Origin: Conidiobolus incongruus B7586 | Taxonomy: Eukaryota; Entomophthoromycota; Entomophthoromycetes; Entomophthorales; Conidiobolaceae | Reading direction: 5' to 3' | Assembly (NCBI GenBank): GCA_000697335.1 | Contig: JNEM01015336.1 | Span: 1 to 12,050, forward strand | Length of the DNA: 12,050 nucleotides | In this document: one piece after another, positions 1 to 9,069 of the stretch | Numbering within the stretch: the stretch's first letter is position 1 | Layout of the letters: each line of letters begins with the position of its first letter | Position numbers and translations under genes: made by a program | Notes under the pieces: model-generated | Seen by the model: the letters and a program-made list of their open reading frames with translations, nothing else | Database searches by the model: none | Told to the model about the DNA's origin: nothing

Positions 1-1020
1 CAATAACTTACTATACTATAATAATTGTTTATATATTCCTAACATTCCCAAGATCCAACAAACAATATTTGATGAATGCTATAACTTACCTGTTAGTGAA
101 CATCAAAACTAGTTAAAAACTGCTGAGAGAATTAAAATAAAGTATTACTAGCTTTCCCTAGTTAAATTAGTTTAGAAATACACTAATACCTGTGATATAT
201 GCTAAAGAATTAAATATAATACTCAACTAAAATATAATAAACTTATTCCCCTACAAGTCCCTAATAAAACTTAACAACAAATCCAGCTTAATTTCATGGA
301 AATCCCTAAATCAACAAATGGTTATGATAACTTACTAATTGCAATTGATTTATTTTCCAAATATGCTTATTTTATTCCTTGTTTCAAAACTTCTATAGCT
401 AAAGATGTTGCACAATTGTTATTCTCTAATATCTTTACCTACTATAGAATTCCACAAACTATTGTATCTGATAGAGATGTATGATTCAACTCCTGATTCT
501 AGAAGTTACTATCCTTTTCCCTTAAGATTAACTTAGCTATGTCTACTACTAATCATCACTAAACCAATAAACTTGCTGAAAGAACTATTAAAACCTTAAA
601 GCAAATGATTAGAGCCTATATTAACACTAATTAGTTAAATTGGGATGCTTATATCTACTAACTCTAATATTTATTTAACACCTTTATTAATAAATCAACA
701 GGTTTTAGCCTTTATTTTGTTAATTATAGCAAACACCCTAACTTAATAATTATTCTAAAACTTCAAATTAACTTACCTTTAGACATTGTTGAATTTCAAT
801 CCAATATCAAATATATCAATTCTCTTATTAAATTTAACTTAGAAGAAAATCAAAAGATCATAGAACAACAATACTCAAAGTTATCTAGAAACCCTTTTAA
901 ATATGAAACTAGTATGTTTGTATACTTAGAACAATCTGCCCTTAAACCTACCCTACTTAAATCTGGCTTAAATCCCAAATACTTACCATTATATTATAAT
1001 CCCTATAAAATTTAATCTAT
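1..1020 (+). pseudogene. Element A integrase remnant
   Basis: Retroviral-type integrase of a Ty3/Gypsy element, which would join the cDNA copy to host chromosomes. The zinc-binding segment lies at about 60-215, with a recognisable CDIC at 191-202. The catalytic core follows from about 296. It carries AIDLFSKYAYFIP at about 341-379 and the SDRD motif at about 469-480. The segment reading LAERTIKTLKQMIRAY at about 572-619 corresponds to the region of the third catalytic residue. After it comes a C-terminal portion with LEENQKIIEQQYSKL near 840-885. The domain order and motif spacing fit chromovirus integrases. It is a decayed fossil with several breaks, and its 5' end lies outside the window. 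Confidence 0.88.
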
Positions 1021-1045
1021 TGATTTAAATTTTGAAAATATTACC

Positions 1046-1335
1046 TTGGAATTACCTCTAACTTTGAGGATCAACTTTACCTTTCACATATCCAAAATTA
1101 AACCATACTTTGAAGATTTTAACACTTTTCTTAATCAATTAAAAACCTTAAAACTAGATCCAATTATTAATCAAGATAGAGAAGAAGAATACTATGTTGA
1201 TTATATAATTAAGTTTAAATCTGTTAGGAATACACTTTATTTTTATGTAAAATAGATGGGTTATCTTATTAAAGAAGTTACATAAGAACCTCTAGAAAAT
1301 ATTAAGAATACCTTAGCCTATTATACCTATTTGCA
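1046..1335 (+). pseudogene. Element A integrase tail and chromodomain remnant
   Basis: The C-terminal tail of the polyprotein. The first part resembles the integrase tail that precedes a chromodomain (FHISKIKPYF at about 1082-1111). From about 1180 it resembles a chromodomain: an acidic run, then YYVDYIIKFKSVRN and LYFYVK. This is followed by MGY and EPLENIKN, which match the aromatic-cage and WEPLENI-type segments of the family. In chromoviruses this domain is known to bind histone marks and steer integration into heterochromatin. Part of it is still an open frame (1046-1255), but I read that as a chance survivor of a dead element. Polypurine tract and LTR follow directly. Confidence 0.82.
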
Positions 1336-1371
1336 AAAAAATTAGGGAGTGTGTCTCCTCTAAGAAACCTA

Positions 1372-1380
1372 CTAGGGGAG
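1372..1380 (+). other. Element A polypurine tract
   Basis: A purine-rich run (taggggag) directly abuts the TG that opens the LTR at 1381. This is the expected site for plus-strand priming in LTR retrotransposons. Confidence 0.7.
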
Positions 1381-1779
1381 TGTTAAAAGACTAGTTCTTT
1401 AAATTCTTATATATACTTTCATATAATCCAATTAACTATTAATTATATGATTAATTTATACTTATATAGTTAAATTAATTGTATAAATAGTATTAAATTA
1501 TTTAATAAACTAGGTTCCTCTTTTTCCTCTCAATTCTTACTATTTTTTACTTTTACACTATTTTTAAGATTGAGACTATATTCTATCAATACTGTAGGAT
1601 ATTGGCACTACCTAATATAAATCTTAATATATCAGTGACTTATCCTAGTTTGAAGCTTAATTAAACTTTGTTTACACTTGCATGCTACAGCCATGTTATA
1701 TTACCATGTTTTGCAGCACACTACTTTTATATTAAGTCTTCCTCTACACTATATTAGTTTAACTACCACTACACTTACA
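1381..1779 (+). repeat. Element A 3' LTR
   Basis: It begins TGTTAAAAG straight after the polypurine tract and probably ends ...CACTTACA at 1779, giving about 399 bp with TGT...ACA ends. A TATA-like box, TATAAATAG, lies at 1482-1490 and an AATAAA at 1503-1508. The right edge is inferred from the terminal dinucleotide and from the abrupt change to very AT-rich DNA at about 1785. The partner LTR is outside the window, so neither the edge nor a target-site duplication can be confirmed. Confidence 0.72.
1482..1490 (+). promoter_or_regulatory. TATA-like box in LTR A
   Basis: TATAAATAG lies about 100 bp into the LTR, a plausible U3 core promoter. In DNA this AT-rich such strings also arise by chance, so the position inside an LTR carries most of the weight. 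Confidence 0.4.
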
Positions 1780-1928
1780 ATATAAATGAATCTTTTTAAA
1801 AAGTTATTTAAATATTTTAATATTAATATTATTTAAAATAATTATTTAAAATAAAAATATTAATATATATATATATATATTTTAATAAAAAAAGATTTAA
1901 GTAATTTTTGTTTTATATATCTTTTTAA
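1780..1928. other. AT-rich remnant between LTR A and T4 arm
   Basis: Almost pure A and T, with a (TA)n run at about 1863-1880. By position it could be the leader and start of the transposase gene of T4. It shows loose likeness to the T1 segment between its inner repeat and transposase (aaaaagat, tatatctttt). No protein can be read. Confidence 0.4.
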
Positions 1929-2146
1929 CTCATAAACTCAGAAATTTATGATTCAGCTTTTTTAAAATATAAGATTTAATATATTAACCAATAATATATT
2001 AAATATAATTAAATATAACCTATGATAATCAGGTAATATACCTTAATTATATATTTTAATTCAAATTAATTTAGTTATGAATTATTTAAGCTATAGGTAA
2101 ATATATAAGAGATTTTTATTTTATGACTCACTTTTGTAAGCTAATG
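1929..2146 (-). mobile_element. T4: 5' arm of a divergent Tc1-like element
   Basis: This stretch aligns with the upstream arm of T1 (4308-4528) in the same orientation. The inner repeat is at 1929-1957 (ctcataaactcag, aatttatgattcagc). The middle shares ggtaatataccttaatta and atatattttaattcaaat with the T1 arm. The outer repeat at about 2110-2146 reads gactcacttttgtaag and ends ctaatg, followed by TA at 2147-2148. It keeps several C and G positions that are T or A in T1 and T2, so it is either a different subfamily or less mutated. No transposase is readable beside it. The rest may have been displaced by element A or lost. Confidence 0.68.
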
Positions 2147-2148
2147 TA

Positions 2149-2827
2149 TAATAATAGATATTGTCATATTATTAGAAAAATATTAAAATAAGAAAATTAA
2201 AATAAAAAAAATATATAATTTACTATTTATTAACTTTTTATAATAATAAAGAAATTATTTATAATATATGATTAATTATAAAAATTAATATTAATTAATA
2301 AATAAAAAAATAATTTAAAAATATTTATAATTAGGATTGATTTGACTTATTATAACAAATTAATTTTTATTATTATTAAGAATTAAATAAAAAAATTAAT
2401 AACTTATCAAATAAAAAAATTTATTATAAAAGCTTTAATTATAAACAATATTTTGGAAAATTTTATTTAATAATCTTTAATTTATTTTTTTAATTTTTAT
2501 AATATTAATAATATTATAATATTTAAAAAATAGGAAATTTTTTAAATTTGATTTTTTTGATAGATTGTTAATTTTAAATAATATATATATAAAAAAAATA
2601 AAATACAAATTAATATAAAACATATATATATATAGTTTTTTTGGTTTAAAAAAAATATTATTATAATTTATTATTTAAATTAATTATCTTAAAATATATA
2701 AAAATAATCAAAAATTAATTTTATATATTATTTTTATAGTTATTTATAGCTAAAAAAATATATCAAACAATATCTTTTTATTTTAACAAAAAATTATAAA
2801 AATATTTTAATATTGGCTATATTAATT
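2149..2827. other. Low-complexity AT stretch, nothing recognised
   Basis: About 680 bases of nearly pure A and T, with short A-runs, T-runs and (TA)n tracts (for example near 2581-2592 and 2622-2633). No open frame of useful length and no readable protein family appear on either strand. A short segment near 2735-2780 faintly resembles the T4 arm, but I cannot separate this from chance in such DNA. It is probably a repeat mutated past recognition. Confidence 0.6.
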
Positions 2828-2960
2828 TATTAACTTATAAAAATAAGTTATAAAATCAAAGATATATATATTTTAATTAATAACTAAGAAAATTATATAT
2901 ATTAAATTACCTAGAACTATAATATATAAATAAAATATATTATTTATTAATAAATAAATA
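2828..2960 (+). repeat. T2 left arm, outer portion
   Basis: It starts with the outer repeat (acttataaaaataagttat, then aaaatcaaag). It continues through ttttaattaataacta and tattaataaataaata, all matching the reverse complement of about 4400-4528 in T1. It stops at 2960, where T1 begins, and the arm resumes at about 4531 on the far side of T1. Confidence 0.82.
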
Positions 2961-3176
2961 TATTAACTTGCAAAAATGAGTTATAAAATCAAAAACACTT
3001 ATATTTTTACTAATAACTTGATTAATATTTAATGAAATAAACATAAATAATTAAAATCTATTATATTTATTAATTATATATATCATTAAATGATGATATT
3101 TAACTATTAATTGGCTAAAATATAAACTTTTAAATTTTACCTAGGGTAAGTTATAAATTTGTAGGTTTTTGGTAAT
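2961..3176. repeat. T1 left inverted arm (3' side of transposase)
   Basis: Outer repeat at about 2961-3000 (cttgcaaaaatgagttat, then aaaatcaaaaacactta). Inner repeat at 3141-3176 (ctagggtaagttataaat, then ttgtaggtttttgg). The inner repeat is mirrored at 4308-4341 and the outer at 4494-4528. The whole arm also recurs inverted at 11767-11991 as the right end of T2. That shows it belongs to the element and is not chance flanking DNA. Confidence 0.85.
3079..3094. other. Short palindrome in the 3' arm
   Basis: An atcattaaatgatgat palindrome-like core sits mid-arm and recurs at about 11859-11873 in the T2 right arm. It could be a protein-binding or hairpin site, but AT-rich palindromes are easily formed by chance. 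Confidence 0.4.
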
Positions 3177-3189
3177 AAGAAAAAATTAA

Positions 3190-4200
3190 AACCTAATGTA
3201 TCTACCTTTAGCTTTTCTAATTTCTTTAAGTTTATGAGGTATAGAATCAACTAACTTCTTATACTAAGAAAGGTTAATCTTATTCTATACTCTGTAAATA
3301 TATTATTAAAGTTGATTTAAATCTTTTGCTGGGTGGAAAACTTTAATAGCTTTTTTTAACTAATCCCAAAGATATTTAATTGAATTAAAATTAAGAGATT
3401 AAAGAAGCTACTTTATAACTATTATTTTGTTATTTTTAAGCTATTTGGTAAGAGAAGCTATAATATAACTAGAGGTATTATCTTGCTAGAAAATAATATT
3501 AGATTTGTTTAACTTATATTATTTAATGGTTTTTTTCAATTTATTGTTTAGAATACTTTAATACATTTTATTATTAATTACCCTATTAACTTTATAAAGA
3601 TACTTTATACCTAAAGATAACATATATCCCCAAACAATAATTAACCTATTATTATACTTTTAGGTATAATTAACATAATAGTTAAAAAATAATTCTGTAT
3701 CTTTTCTGAAGCATTTAGCTTTTTTATCAGATTAACTAAAGTATATTTTTGTTTTATTAAACTAAATAACTTTACTCTAATTAGTTTTAATTTAATATTA
3801 GTAGCAACATTTAAACTCCCACCTAGTTTTATAATAAGATTTTTTTAGTTAGGGGTGTTTTTTCTTAAGATGTAAATAATATCTATGCTAATGTAAAACA
3901 TATATAATAGTATTAGTGCTAACTAATATTCTTATATAGTTTTATAGTTCTTGTTATATTTCTACAATAATACTATATTTGCTTATATTAACCAATATAT
4001 AAATATACTTCTTATTATATTTATCTATGATCTTAACACACTTAAGTTTAGGTTTAAATGTTTCTTTATTGTTATTCTTAACAACCTTAGCTATAGTAGA
4101 CTAGTTAACACTAGTAATTCTAACAATATCACAAATTGATTTATTTTTTTTATAAAGTTGATTAATACATAAATAGATTTTTTTAGAGAGGGATTTAAGT
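3190..4200 (-). pseudogene. T1 Tc1-like transposase, DD34E, inactivated
   Basis: Cut-and-paste transposase of the Tc1/mariner superfamily, about 336 codons and so near full length. Reading from 4200 downward, an N-terminal helix-turn-helix region has KNKSICDIVRITSV and STIAKVVKNN. The catalytic domain follows. The first catalytic site lies in KVI-FNKTKIYF, where the codon at 3756-3758 is AAT (Asn) instead of Asp. NRLIIVWGYM comes next. The second site is the intact Asp in QDNTSSYIIASLTK, codon 3480-3482. The third lies in SLNFNSIKYLWD, where the codon at 3375-3377 is AAA (Lys) instead of Glu. Exactly 34 residues separate sites two and three. Many Trp codons have become TAG, each a G-to-A step on the coding strand. 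I could not fix the original start codon; recognisable sequence begins LKSLSKKIYLCINQL. Confidence 0.9.
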
Positions 4201-4307
4201 ATAATAATACTAATAAAAAGAGTTTAGTATATCTATAAAATATTATATAAAATAATAGTAAAGAAAGAAAAAAGATATGGTTATATATTATTAAATATAT
4301 CCCTTTA

Positions 4308-4528
4308 TCTCAAAAACCCACAAATTTATAACTTACCTTAGTTAAAAATTAAAGGTTAATATTTTTGCTAATAATTTATTAAATATATCTAAATATATTT
4401 ATTTATTATTAAATAATATACTTTAATTATATATTATAGTTTCAAATAACCTAATATATATAATTATTTTAGTTATTAATTAAAATATATATATTTTTGA
4501 TTTTATAACTTATTTTTACAAGTCAGTG
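4308..4528. repeat. T1 right inverted arm (5' side of transposase)
   Basis: Inner repeat at 4308-4341 (ctcaaaaacccacaaatt, tataacttacctta). Outer repeat at 4494-4528 (tttttgattttataactt, atttttacaagtcagtg). About 165 bp separate them. The stretch between inner repeat and gene (4201-4307) should hold the transposase promoter and leader, but I see no distinct motif there. Confidence 0.82.
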
Positions 4529-4720
4529 TATATTTTAATATATTTAGTAAACTATTAGTAAGAATATTAACTTTTAATATTTAACCAAAATAAGTTATAA
4601 ATTTGTAGGTATTTGAGATAAAAGGATATAATTATCAGTATATAATCATTATTTTTTCTTTGTTATTATTTTATATAAAATTTTATTGATATATTAAATT
4701 TTTTTATTAATATCATTTTA

Positions 4721-5382
4721 CTTAAATCCCTCTTTAAAAAAATTTTATCTGTATATTATTTAACTTCATAAAAAAGGTAAATTAATTTGTATTATTATTA
4801 AAATTATTAATGTTAGCTAGTTTACTATAATTAAAGTTATTAAGTATAATAAAAGCATATTTAAACTTAAATTTAATTATATTAATATTATAAATAGATA
4901 TAATAAAAAATATATTTATAACTAATATATGCAAGTGTAATATTATTATAGAAATATAATAAGAATTATAACTATATAAGAGTTTTGGTTAATATTGATA
5001 TTATTATATATATTTTATATTAGCATAGATATCACTTATAATTTAAGAAAAAACATCCTTAATTAGAAAAAATCCCATTATAAAGTTAGATGGGAATTTA
5101 AATATTATTATTAATATTAATCTAAAATTAATTAAAATAATGTTATTTAATTTAATAAAATAAAAATAACTTTAGTAAATTTAATAATAAAGATATGTAT
5201 TTTAAAAAGGATATAAAATTACTATATAGCTATTATATTAATTTTACTTAAAAAAGTAATGATAAGTTAATTATTATTTAAGTATATATATTATCTTTAA
5301 ATATAAGGTATTTTTGTAAATTAATAGGGGAATTAATATTAAGATATATAAAAGTATTTAAAATAATAAATTAAAAAACATT
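4721..5382 (+). pseudogene. T2 transposase, N-terminal two thirds (decayed)
   Basis: Nucleotide-level homologue of the T1 transposase. It opens with LKSLFKKI at 4721, matching LKSLSKKI in T1. Later it keeps KKHP and the YILSL segment that corresponds to VWGYMLSL in T1, and it runs on to about KVFKIIN before element B interrupts it. It is far more degraded than T1: the helix-turn-helix region is full of stops and no catalytic motif is readable. It also differs from T1 mostly by transitions. The C-terminal third continues at 11449. Confidence 0.78.
5378..5382 (+). repeat. Target-site duplication of element B, left copy
   Basis: acatt directly before the TG of the 5' LTR. Its partner atatt sits at 11444-11448 directly after the 3' LTR. 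The two differ by one C/T change. The undisturbed site in T1 reads accattaaataatataag on the coding strand, confirming the junction. Confidence 0.72.
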
Positions 5383-5702
5383 TGTCATATATTAATTTAA
5401 TTAATCTATATATATTTATCTTTTATATTAATTTATTTATAATTTATTTCTTATCATACTTTCTTTTAAATTTATCTATTCTCATCTTAATATAAAGGGA
5501 GAGGAAATACAACAGGGATTTATTTATCTACCTATTTATCTATTTATTTATTTATTAATCTACCTAATTACCTAGCTATAATTTTAAGTCTTTATCAAAA
5601 ATTTCTAATAAAACTTTATAACTATATTTTAATCCTATAACTTATTAATAATCTAACTTAATTTAATACAATTATCTTAGTTTCTAGGACTAAAATAATA
5701 TA
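5383..5702 (+). repeat. Element B 5' LTR
   Basis: 320 bp, starting TGTCATATATT and ending ...AATAATATA. It aligns without length change to 11124-11443. It holds a TATA box (tataaaggga, 5491-5500) and a run of tttatcta/tttatt tetramers at about 5518-5562. The end is set by alignment with the 3' LTR and its flanking duplication. An original terminal CA has probably become TA. Confidence 0.9.
5491..5499 (+). promoter_or_regulatory. TATA box in 5' LTR of element B
   Basis: tataaaggg lies at LTR position 109. The 3' LTR has tataaaagg at the same place (11232-11240), nearer the consensus. Conservation in both LTRs supports a real former promoter element. Confidence 0.6.
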
Positions 5703-6080
5703 TAATAGAAGTGAAGTTTATATCTCTCTTATTTTAACTTAAAATTAAAAAATAATATAATATATATTTTATAATCTCCTTACTAAATTTTGATCTTCTA
5801 TTATATTTTTCCTTTTCTTATCTATTCTTATCTATTCTTATCTATTCTTATCTCTTCTTATCTTTTAATTTTTTATAACATTTTCTTTCTTCTCATCTCT
5901 CTATATCTTTTATATTAATCTACCTTTACTCTCTTAATTATATTTTAGTTTGTTTAGACAAAACCAATATAACTATCTATAGTGTTTTAACTCAGATAGG
6001 GTAAAATCAAGAAAATTCCTCTAACTAATATAGAGATATTACTTATACCTTAGAAATTATTTTTATTAAAGATTTTTTAA
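5703..6080 (+). other. Element B leader with 10-bp tandem repeat
   Basis: Untranslated leader between the 5' LTR and the gag region. It contains about five head-to-tail copies of tctattctta at 5811-5860, the first and last imperfect. The same pyrimidine-rich style continues to about 5935. No tRNA-complementary primer site is evident at 5703, perhaps because mutation has erased it. Confidence 0.6.
5811..5860 (+). repeat. Decamer tandem repeat (tctattctta)x5
   Basis: Three exact units at 5821-5850 are flanked by one variant on each side (ccttttctta, tctcttctta). It lies in the element B leader and is strongly pyrimidine-rich on the plus strand. Confidence 0.85.
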
Positions 6081-6419
6081 TAAAAATAATAACCCAAATG
6101 ATTACTTTTACTAACTAAATAATCAACAAAGAATGAACCACTTAATATATTGATTTTTTAAATATCAAAATTAAAAAAATAACTTTTTTTTATTTATATA
6201 CTCAACCTATAAAATTTTTCCTATAACTCTTTTTATCAAACAACTATCTAAATAATTAAAGAACTATGATGGTTTTAGAAAAGTTCAACCAATCTAAGAT
6301 TTTTTGAATTTTTTTAAGATGTATTTTAAATATATCTTAATTACCCTATCAAAGTAATTATATTTAATATCTATCTATTTAACAAGTAATGCTTAAACTT
6401 AACTAGAAAACTATTAAAG

Positions 6420-6830
6420 ATTATACTACCTTTTTTTTTATGAATATAATTCTAATTATATCAAAAACTTTAAATAGTTTAAACAAAAGCTAAAAAATAA
6501 ATTTTACCTTTTTGATTCAAAAAATATTATTTATCACAAATATCTAGATCTAAAACAAACTACCACTGTTTCTAGTTATTTAGATATATATCAATACTTT
6601 AAAAACTATCTATCTTAACAATATCCTTTTGATTGAATTATAAGTTTTCTATATAAACTTAAGAAGGAAATCTATAACAAAATTAATCCTCTAGTTTCTC
6701 CCCAGAATAATTCTTTTGAATATGTTATAGAGTTGGCTTTAAAGTATAACTTATTATATACTAAATCAAAAGAAAAAAGATTCACTTATCTTTCTTCTTA
6801 TTCTTCTTTAATTCCTTAACCTTATTTATC
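6420..6830 (+). pseudogene. Element B gag (capsid region) remnant
   Basis: It resembles the Retrotrans_gag capsid family of fungal Ty3/Gypsy elements. Readable blocks are LKQTTTVSSYLDIYQYFKN at about 6551-6607, LYKLKKEIYNKINPLV and then FEYVIELALKYNLLY with KSKEKR at about 6765-6782. This follows the family pattern of a core helix block, a short loop and a basic segment. Gag would form the particle that encloses the element's RNA. The region before it (6080-6420) is presumably gag N-terminus but too decayed to recognise. A zinc knuckle expected near 6890-6990 is not convincing. Fossil with several breaks. Confidence 0.72.
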
Positions 6831-7369
6831 CACTTAGAATTTTAATTAAATAATTATTAATAACATTTATATTAATAAAAAGATATTAGTTATACCTATC
6901 AAATATGTTTTCTTTATAATAGAACAACATAAATACATTCTCCTAAATAATAAATATATTTATTATTGTTAATTGAATACCTCTTATAATTACTTAACTT
7001 TTAAAAATCTAATTTCATTTAACTTAAACAAAACTCTTCTAACTAAAAAGGAAAAGAAATAGATTAGTAAATATAAACCAGCTTTATTCAATAACCAACC
7101 CTATTAATCCTTCTCTTTAATTAATTATTTATCCTAATTTATCAACTACTAAATCATTCTTAAACTTAACTATCATATCTAATATAATTAATAGTAATCT
7201 TAATATACCCTTTTCACTTTGTCCACTTAATATCAATAATAACAAAGTCACTGAATATTATAATTTGAGCTTTGATACTTGAAAATATCCAAATCAAACA
7301 AGTTTAACTTAAAATCTTTAATTATCATCTATTTTTACTTTATCACCTAACTTTAATAATAATCTTTCA

Positions 7370-7610
7370 ACTTTTCTATTAAATTTTGCTAGTATAATTT
7401 TCAATGTGAAGGTGAATATCCTACTTAATACTAGTATTACTAGTTGTTTGATTAATAATCAACTAGCTTTATAACTCAATCTTATTCCTACTTTTTTTCT
7501 TATTAAACTTACTCTAACTAAAAAATCTAAATATATTTCTATAAGTTTTATCTTAGCTCTTTTATTACTTTCTAATTAGTATACCAAATAATTCAATCTT
7601 ATTATTATCC
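7370..7610 (+). pseudogene. Element B aspartic protease remnant
   Basis: A segment reading VKVNILLNTSITSCLINNQL at about 7409-7468 corresponds to the retropepsin active-site block VLLDTGAS-SFINNQLA of Ty3/Gypsy elements. LNLIPTF follows, as usual. The protease would cut the Gag-Pol polyprotein. It lies between gag and reverse transcriptase, as the family requires. The segments before and after it (6830-7370, 7610-8100) are spacer-like polyprotein sequence in which I recognise no domain. Confidence 0.72.
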
Positions 7611-8109
7611 TAATATATTATAATATTATTTTAAGGTTGAATTAGATAAAGTTACATTTACCTATCATCTTAAATCTACTTCTGAATAACACTTTTCAAT
7701 TAATCTTCAAGTATAATAACTAACAAATTAATTTTACTTTTATCAACAATTTTTCTTCTAATTTAATTAATCTATAAATTATTTCAATTAGTGTGTTATT
7801 TAAACCTAAATAGTAATTATAATATTAATTTTAATTTAATATTGAAATATTATATTAATTTAACTAATGTAAGTAGATTTACTTAATTAACTAATATTAA
7901 TTTATTTTTAAATATTACTCAATCTAATAACAACTTTTCTTTAATTTTAAAATTAGATTTAAATTCAATTATTATATCATATTAATCCTTTTTAAATTCC
8001 TTAAAAAAACTAAATTAAATTATATTATCTTGTTTCTATTTCTCCCTCTTTCAACAATATCTAAGCTTATTTTTTAAATATTACAACCTTATTACTTAAC
8101 CACCTAATG

Positions 8110-8970
8110 TCTTTTTTAGTTAATTTTTATCAAGATATATTTAAACCAAGAGATTCTTTACCCCCTAAAAGAGAAGTTAAATATAAGATCAAATTACTCC
8201 TTAAATCTTAACTTTATCATTTTTTTATTTATTATATATGTATAGAAAAAAAATAAAACTTTAAAAAAACCTTATCTCAATTTATTGATAAAAGTTTCAT
8301 CTATCCCTTAACCTTACCCTAGGGTTTTCTTATTTTCTTTATCAAAAAGAAAGATAATAAACTATATTTTTATATAGACTTTTAAGTTTTAAACAAAATA
8401 ACTATTAAAGACAAAATATTATTATTAAATCTTTTTGAAATTATATAACTATATTTTAAAATCTAAATTTTTCACAAAACTTAACATATATGATGGTTAT
8501 TATAATATTATTATAGACCCTAGCTCAATTCTCTTAACTGTTTTTAATATCTGTTTTAATTATTATAAATTCATTGTCCTATTTTTTAAGTTATATAACA
8601 TACCTGTTATATTCACAAAACTTATAAATTCTTTTTTCTTTAAATCACAAGATATTTTTGTTATATTATATTTTGATAACATTTTGATATTTTTTAAAAC
8701 ATTTGAAGATTATCTTAAATATATCTAATATGTCTTTAATATTTTTATTAGATATTTTTTTTTGTAAAACTATCTAAATATTATTTTAGTATTTCTAAAG
8801 TACTTTTTTATAGTTATATCTTATCTTCTAATGGTATTAAAATTGATCCTAAAAAAATTATTACTTTATATTTTTAGTTTATTCTAACTAATCTTAATTC
8901 CTTATAATTATTTTTAGATATGGTTAATTATTTTAAAGACTTTATTGATAAATATGCTATTCTTATTTTA
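8110..8970 (+). pseudogene. Element B reverse transcriptase remnant
   Basis: RNA-directed DNA polymerase of the Ty3/Gypsy type. The lead-in is FKPRDSLPPKREVKYKI at about 8140-8190. Then come FFIKKKDNKLYFYIDF and VLNKITIKDKI at about 8335-8420. An open stretch at 8435-8728 carries FFTKLNIYDGYYNIIIDPSS and, further on, the VILYFDNILIFFKTFEDYLK block. That block is where the family's YxDD-type catalytic motif lies. This open stretch is a leftover of a dead gene and should not be called as an independent protein. Several breaks overall. Confidence 0.9.
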
Positions 8971-9069
8971 TCTTTAACTAATCTACTTTATAAAGATATA
9001 CCTTAGAATTAACAATATCTTAGATATTCTATTTTTATTTGTCTAATTAATATTATAACTATAAACCTA

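Larger units (their letters stand above)
1..1779 (+). mobile_element. Ty3/Gypsy chromovirus A, 3' part (fossil, cut by window edge)
   Basis: This is the downstream part of a chromodomain-bearing Ty3/Gypsy retrotransposon. In order it shows the integrase zinc-binding segment, integrase core, integrase C-terminal region, chromodomain, polypurine tract and 3' LTR. The 5' LTR, gag, protease, reverse transcriptase and RNase H would lie upstream of the window. It is broken, with many interruptions across pol, and is not a live gene. It keeps somewhat more GC and more readable protein than element B. That suggests a younger or less heavily mutated copy, though age cannot be fixed without its second LTR. 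It belongs to a different lineage from element B, because the integrase and LTR sequences are unlike. Confidence 0.9.
2961..4528 (-). mobile_element. T1: full-length Tc1-like (DD34E) transposon
   Basis: A 1,568-bp element inserted in the left arm of T2. It is bounded by TA on both sides (2959-2960 and 4529-4530), the target duplication typical of Tc1/mariner elements. Its ends are long imperfect inverted arms: 2961-3176 (3' side) and 4308-4528 (5' side). Each has an outer and an inner repeat. The terminus is best preserved at the right end, ...acaagtcagtg, so it would read cactgacttgt inward. The single gene, on the minus strand, is a Tc1-like transposase pseudogene. The length and layout are normal for the family. 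Numerous TAG codons and two altered catalytic residues show that it is dead. Confidence 0.88.
4531..5382 (+). mobile_element. T2 middle piece: rest of left arm and 5' transposase
   Basis: It resumes T2 after the T1 insertion. Bases 4531-4583 match the inner end of the T1 5' arm (atatatttagtaaactatta, agaatattaactttta). The inner repeat follows at 4584-4620 (aaaataagttataaattt, gtaggtatttgagata). The transposase remnant starts at about 4721. The piece ends in acatt at 5378-5382, which is the target site of element B. Confidence 0.82.

Noticed and set aside
2735-2780. Possible additional Tc1 arm remnant
   Set aside because: Likeness to the T4 arm is limited to short A/T strings that could arise by chance.
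3951-4139. Open reading frame of 62 codons on the plus strand
   Set aside because: It lies antisense to the helix-turn-helix part of the T1 transposase and its protein is low-complexity; it is a shadow frame.
3141-4341. Inner repeats taken as the true ends of a shorter Tc1 element
   Set aside because: The 3' arm outside the inner repeat recurs as the right end of T2 and the 5' arm recurs in its left pieces. The TA-flanked boundaries fall at the outer repeats. The DNA outside the inner repeats is therefore part of the element.
5518-5562. CRISPR-like or minisatellite array in the tttatcta-rich tract
   Set aside because: Units are 4 bp with no unique spacers, and the tract recurs in the other LTR at about 11260-11305; it is simple sequence within the LTR.
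5703-5720. tRNA primer-binding site just after the 5' LTR
   Set aside because: The bases there match no tRNA 3' end that I recognise; decay may have erased it, so I did not call it.
8435-8728. 97-codon open frame as an independent gene
   Set aside because: It is the middle of the element B reverse transcriptase and only by chance free of stops.
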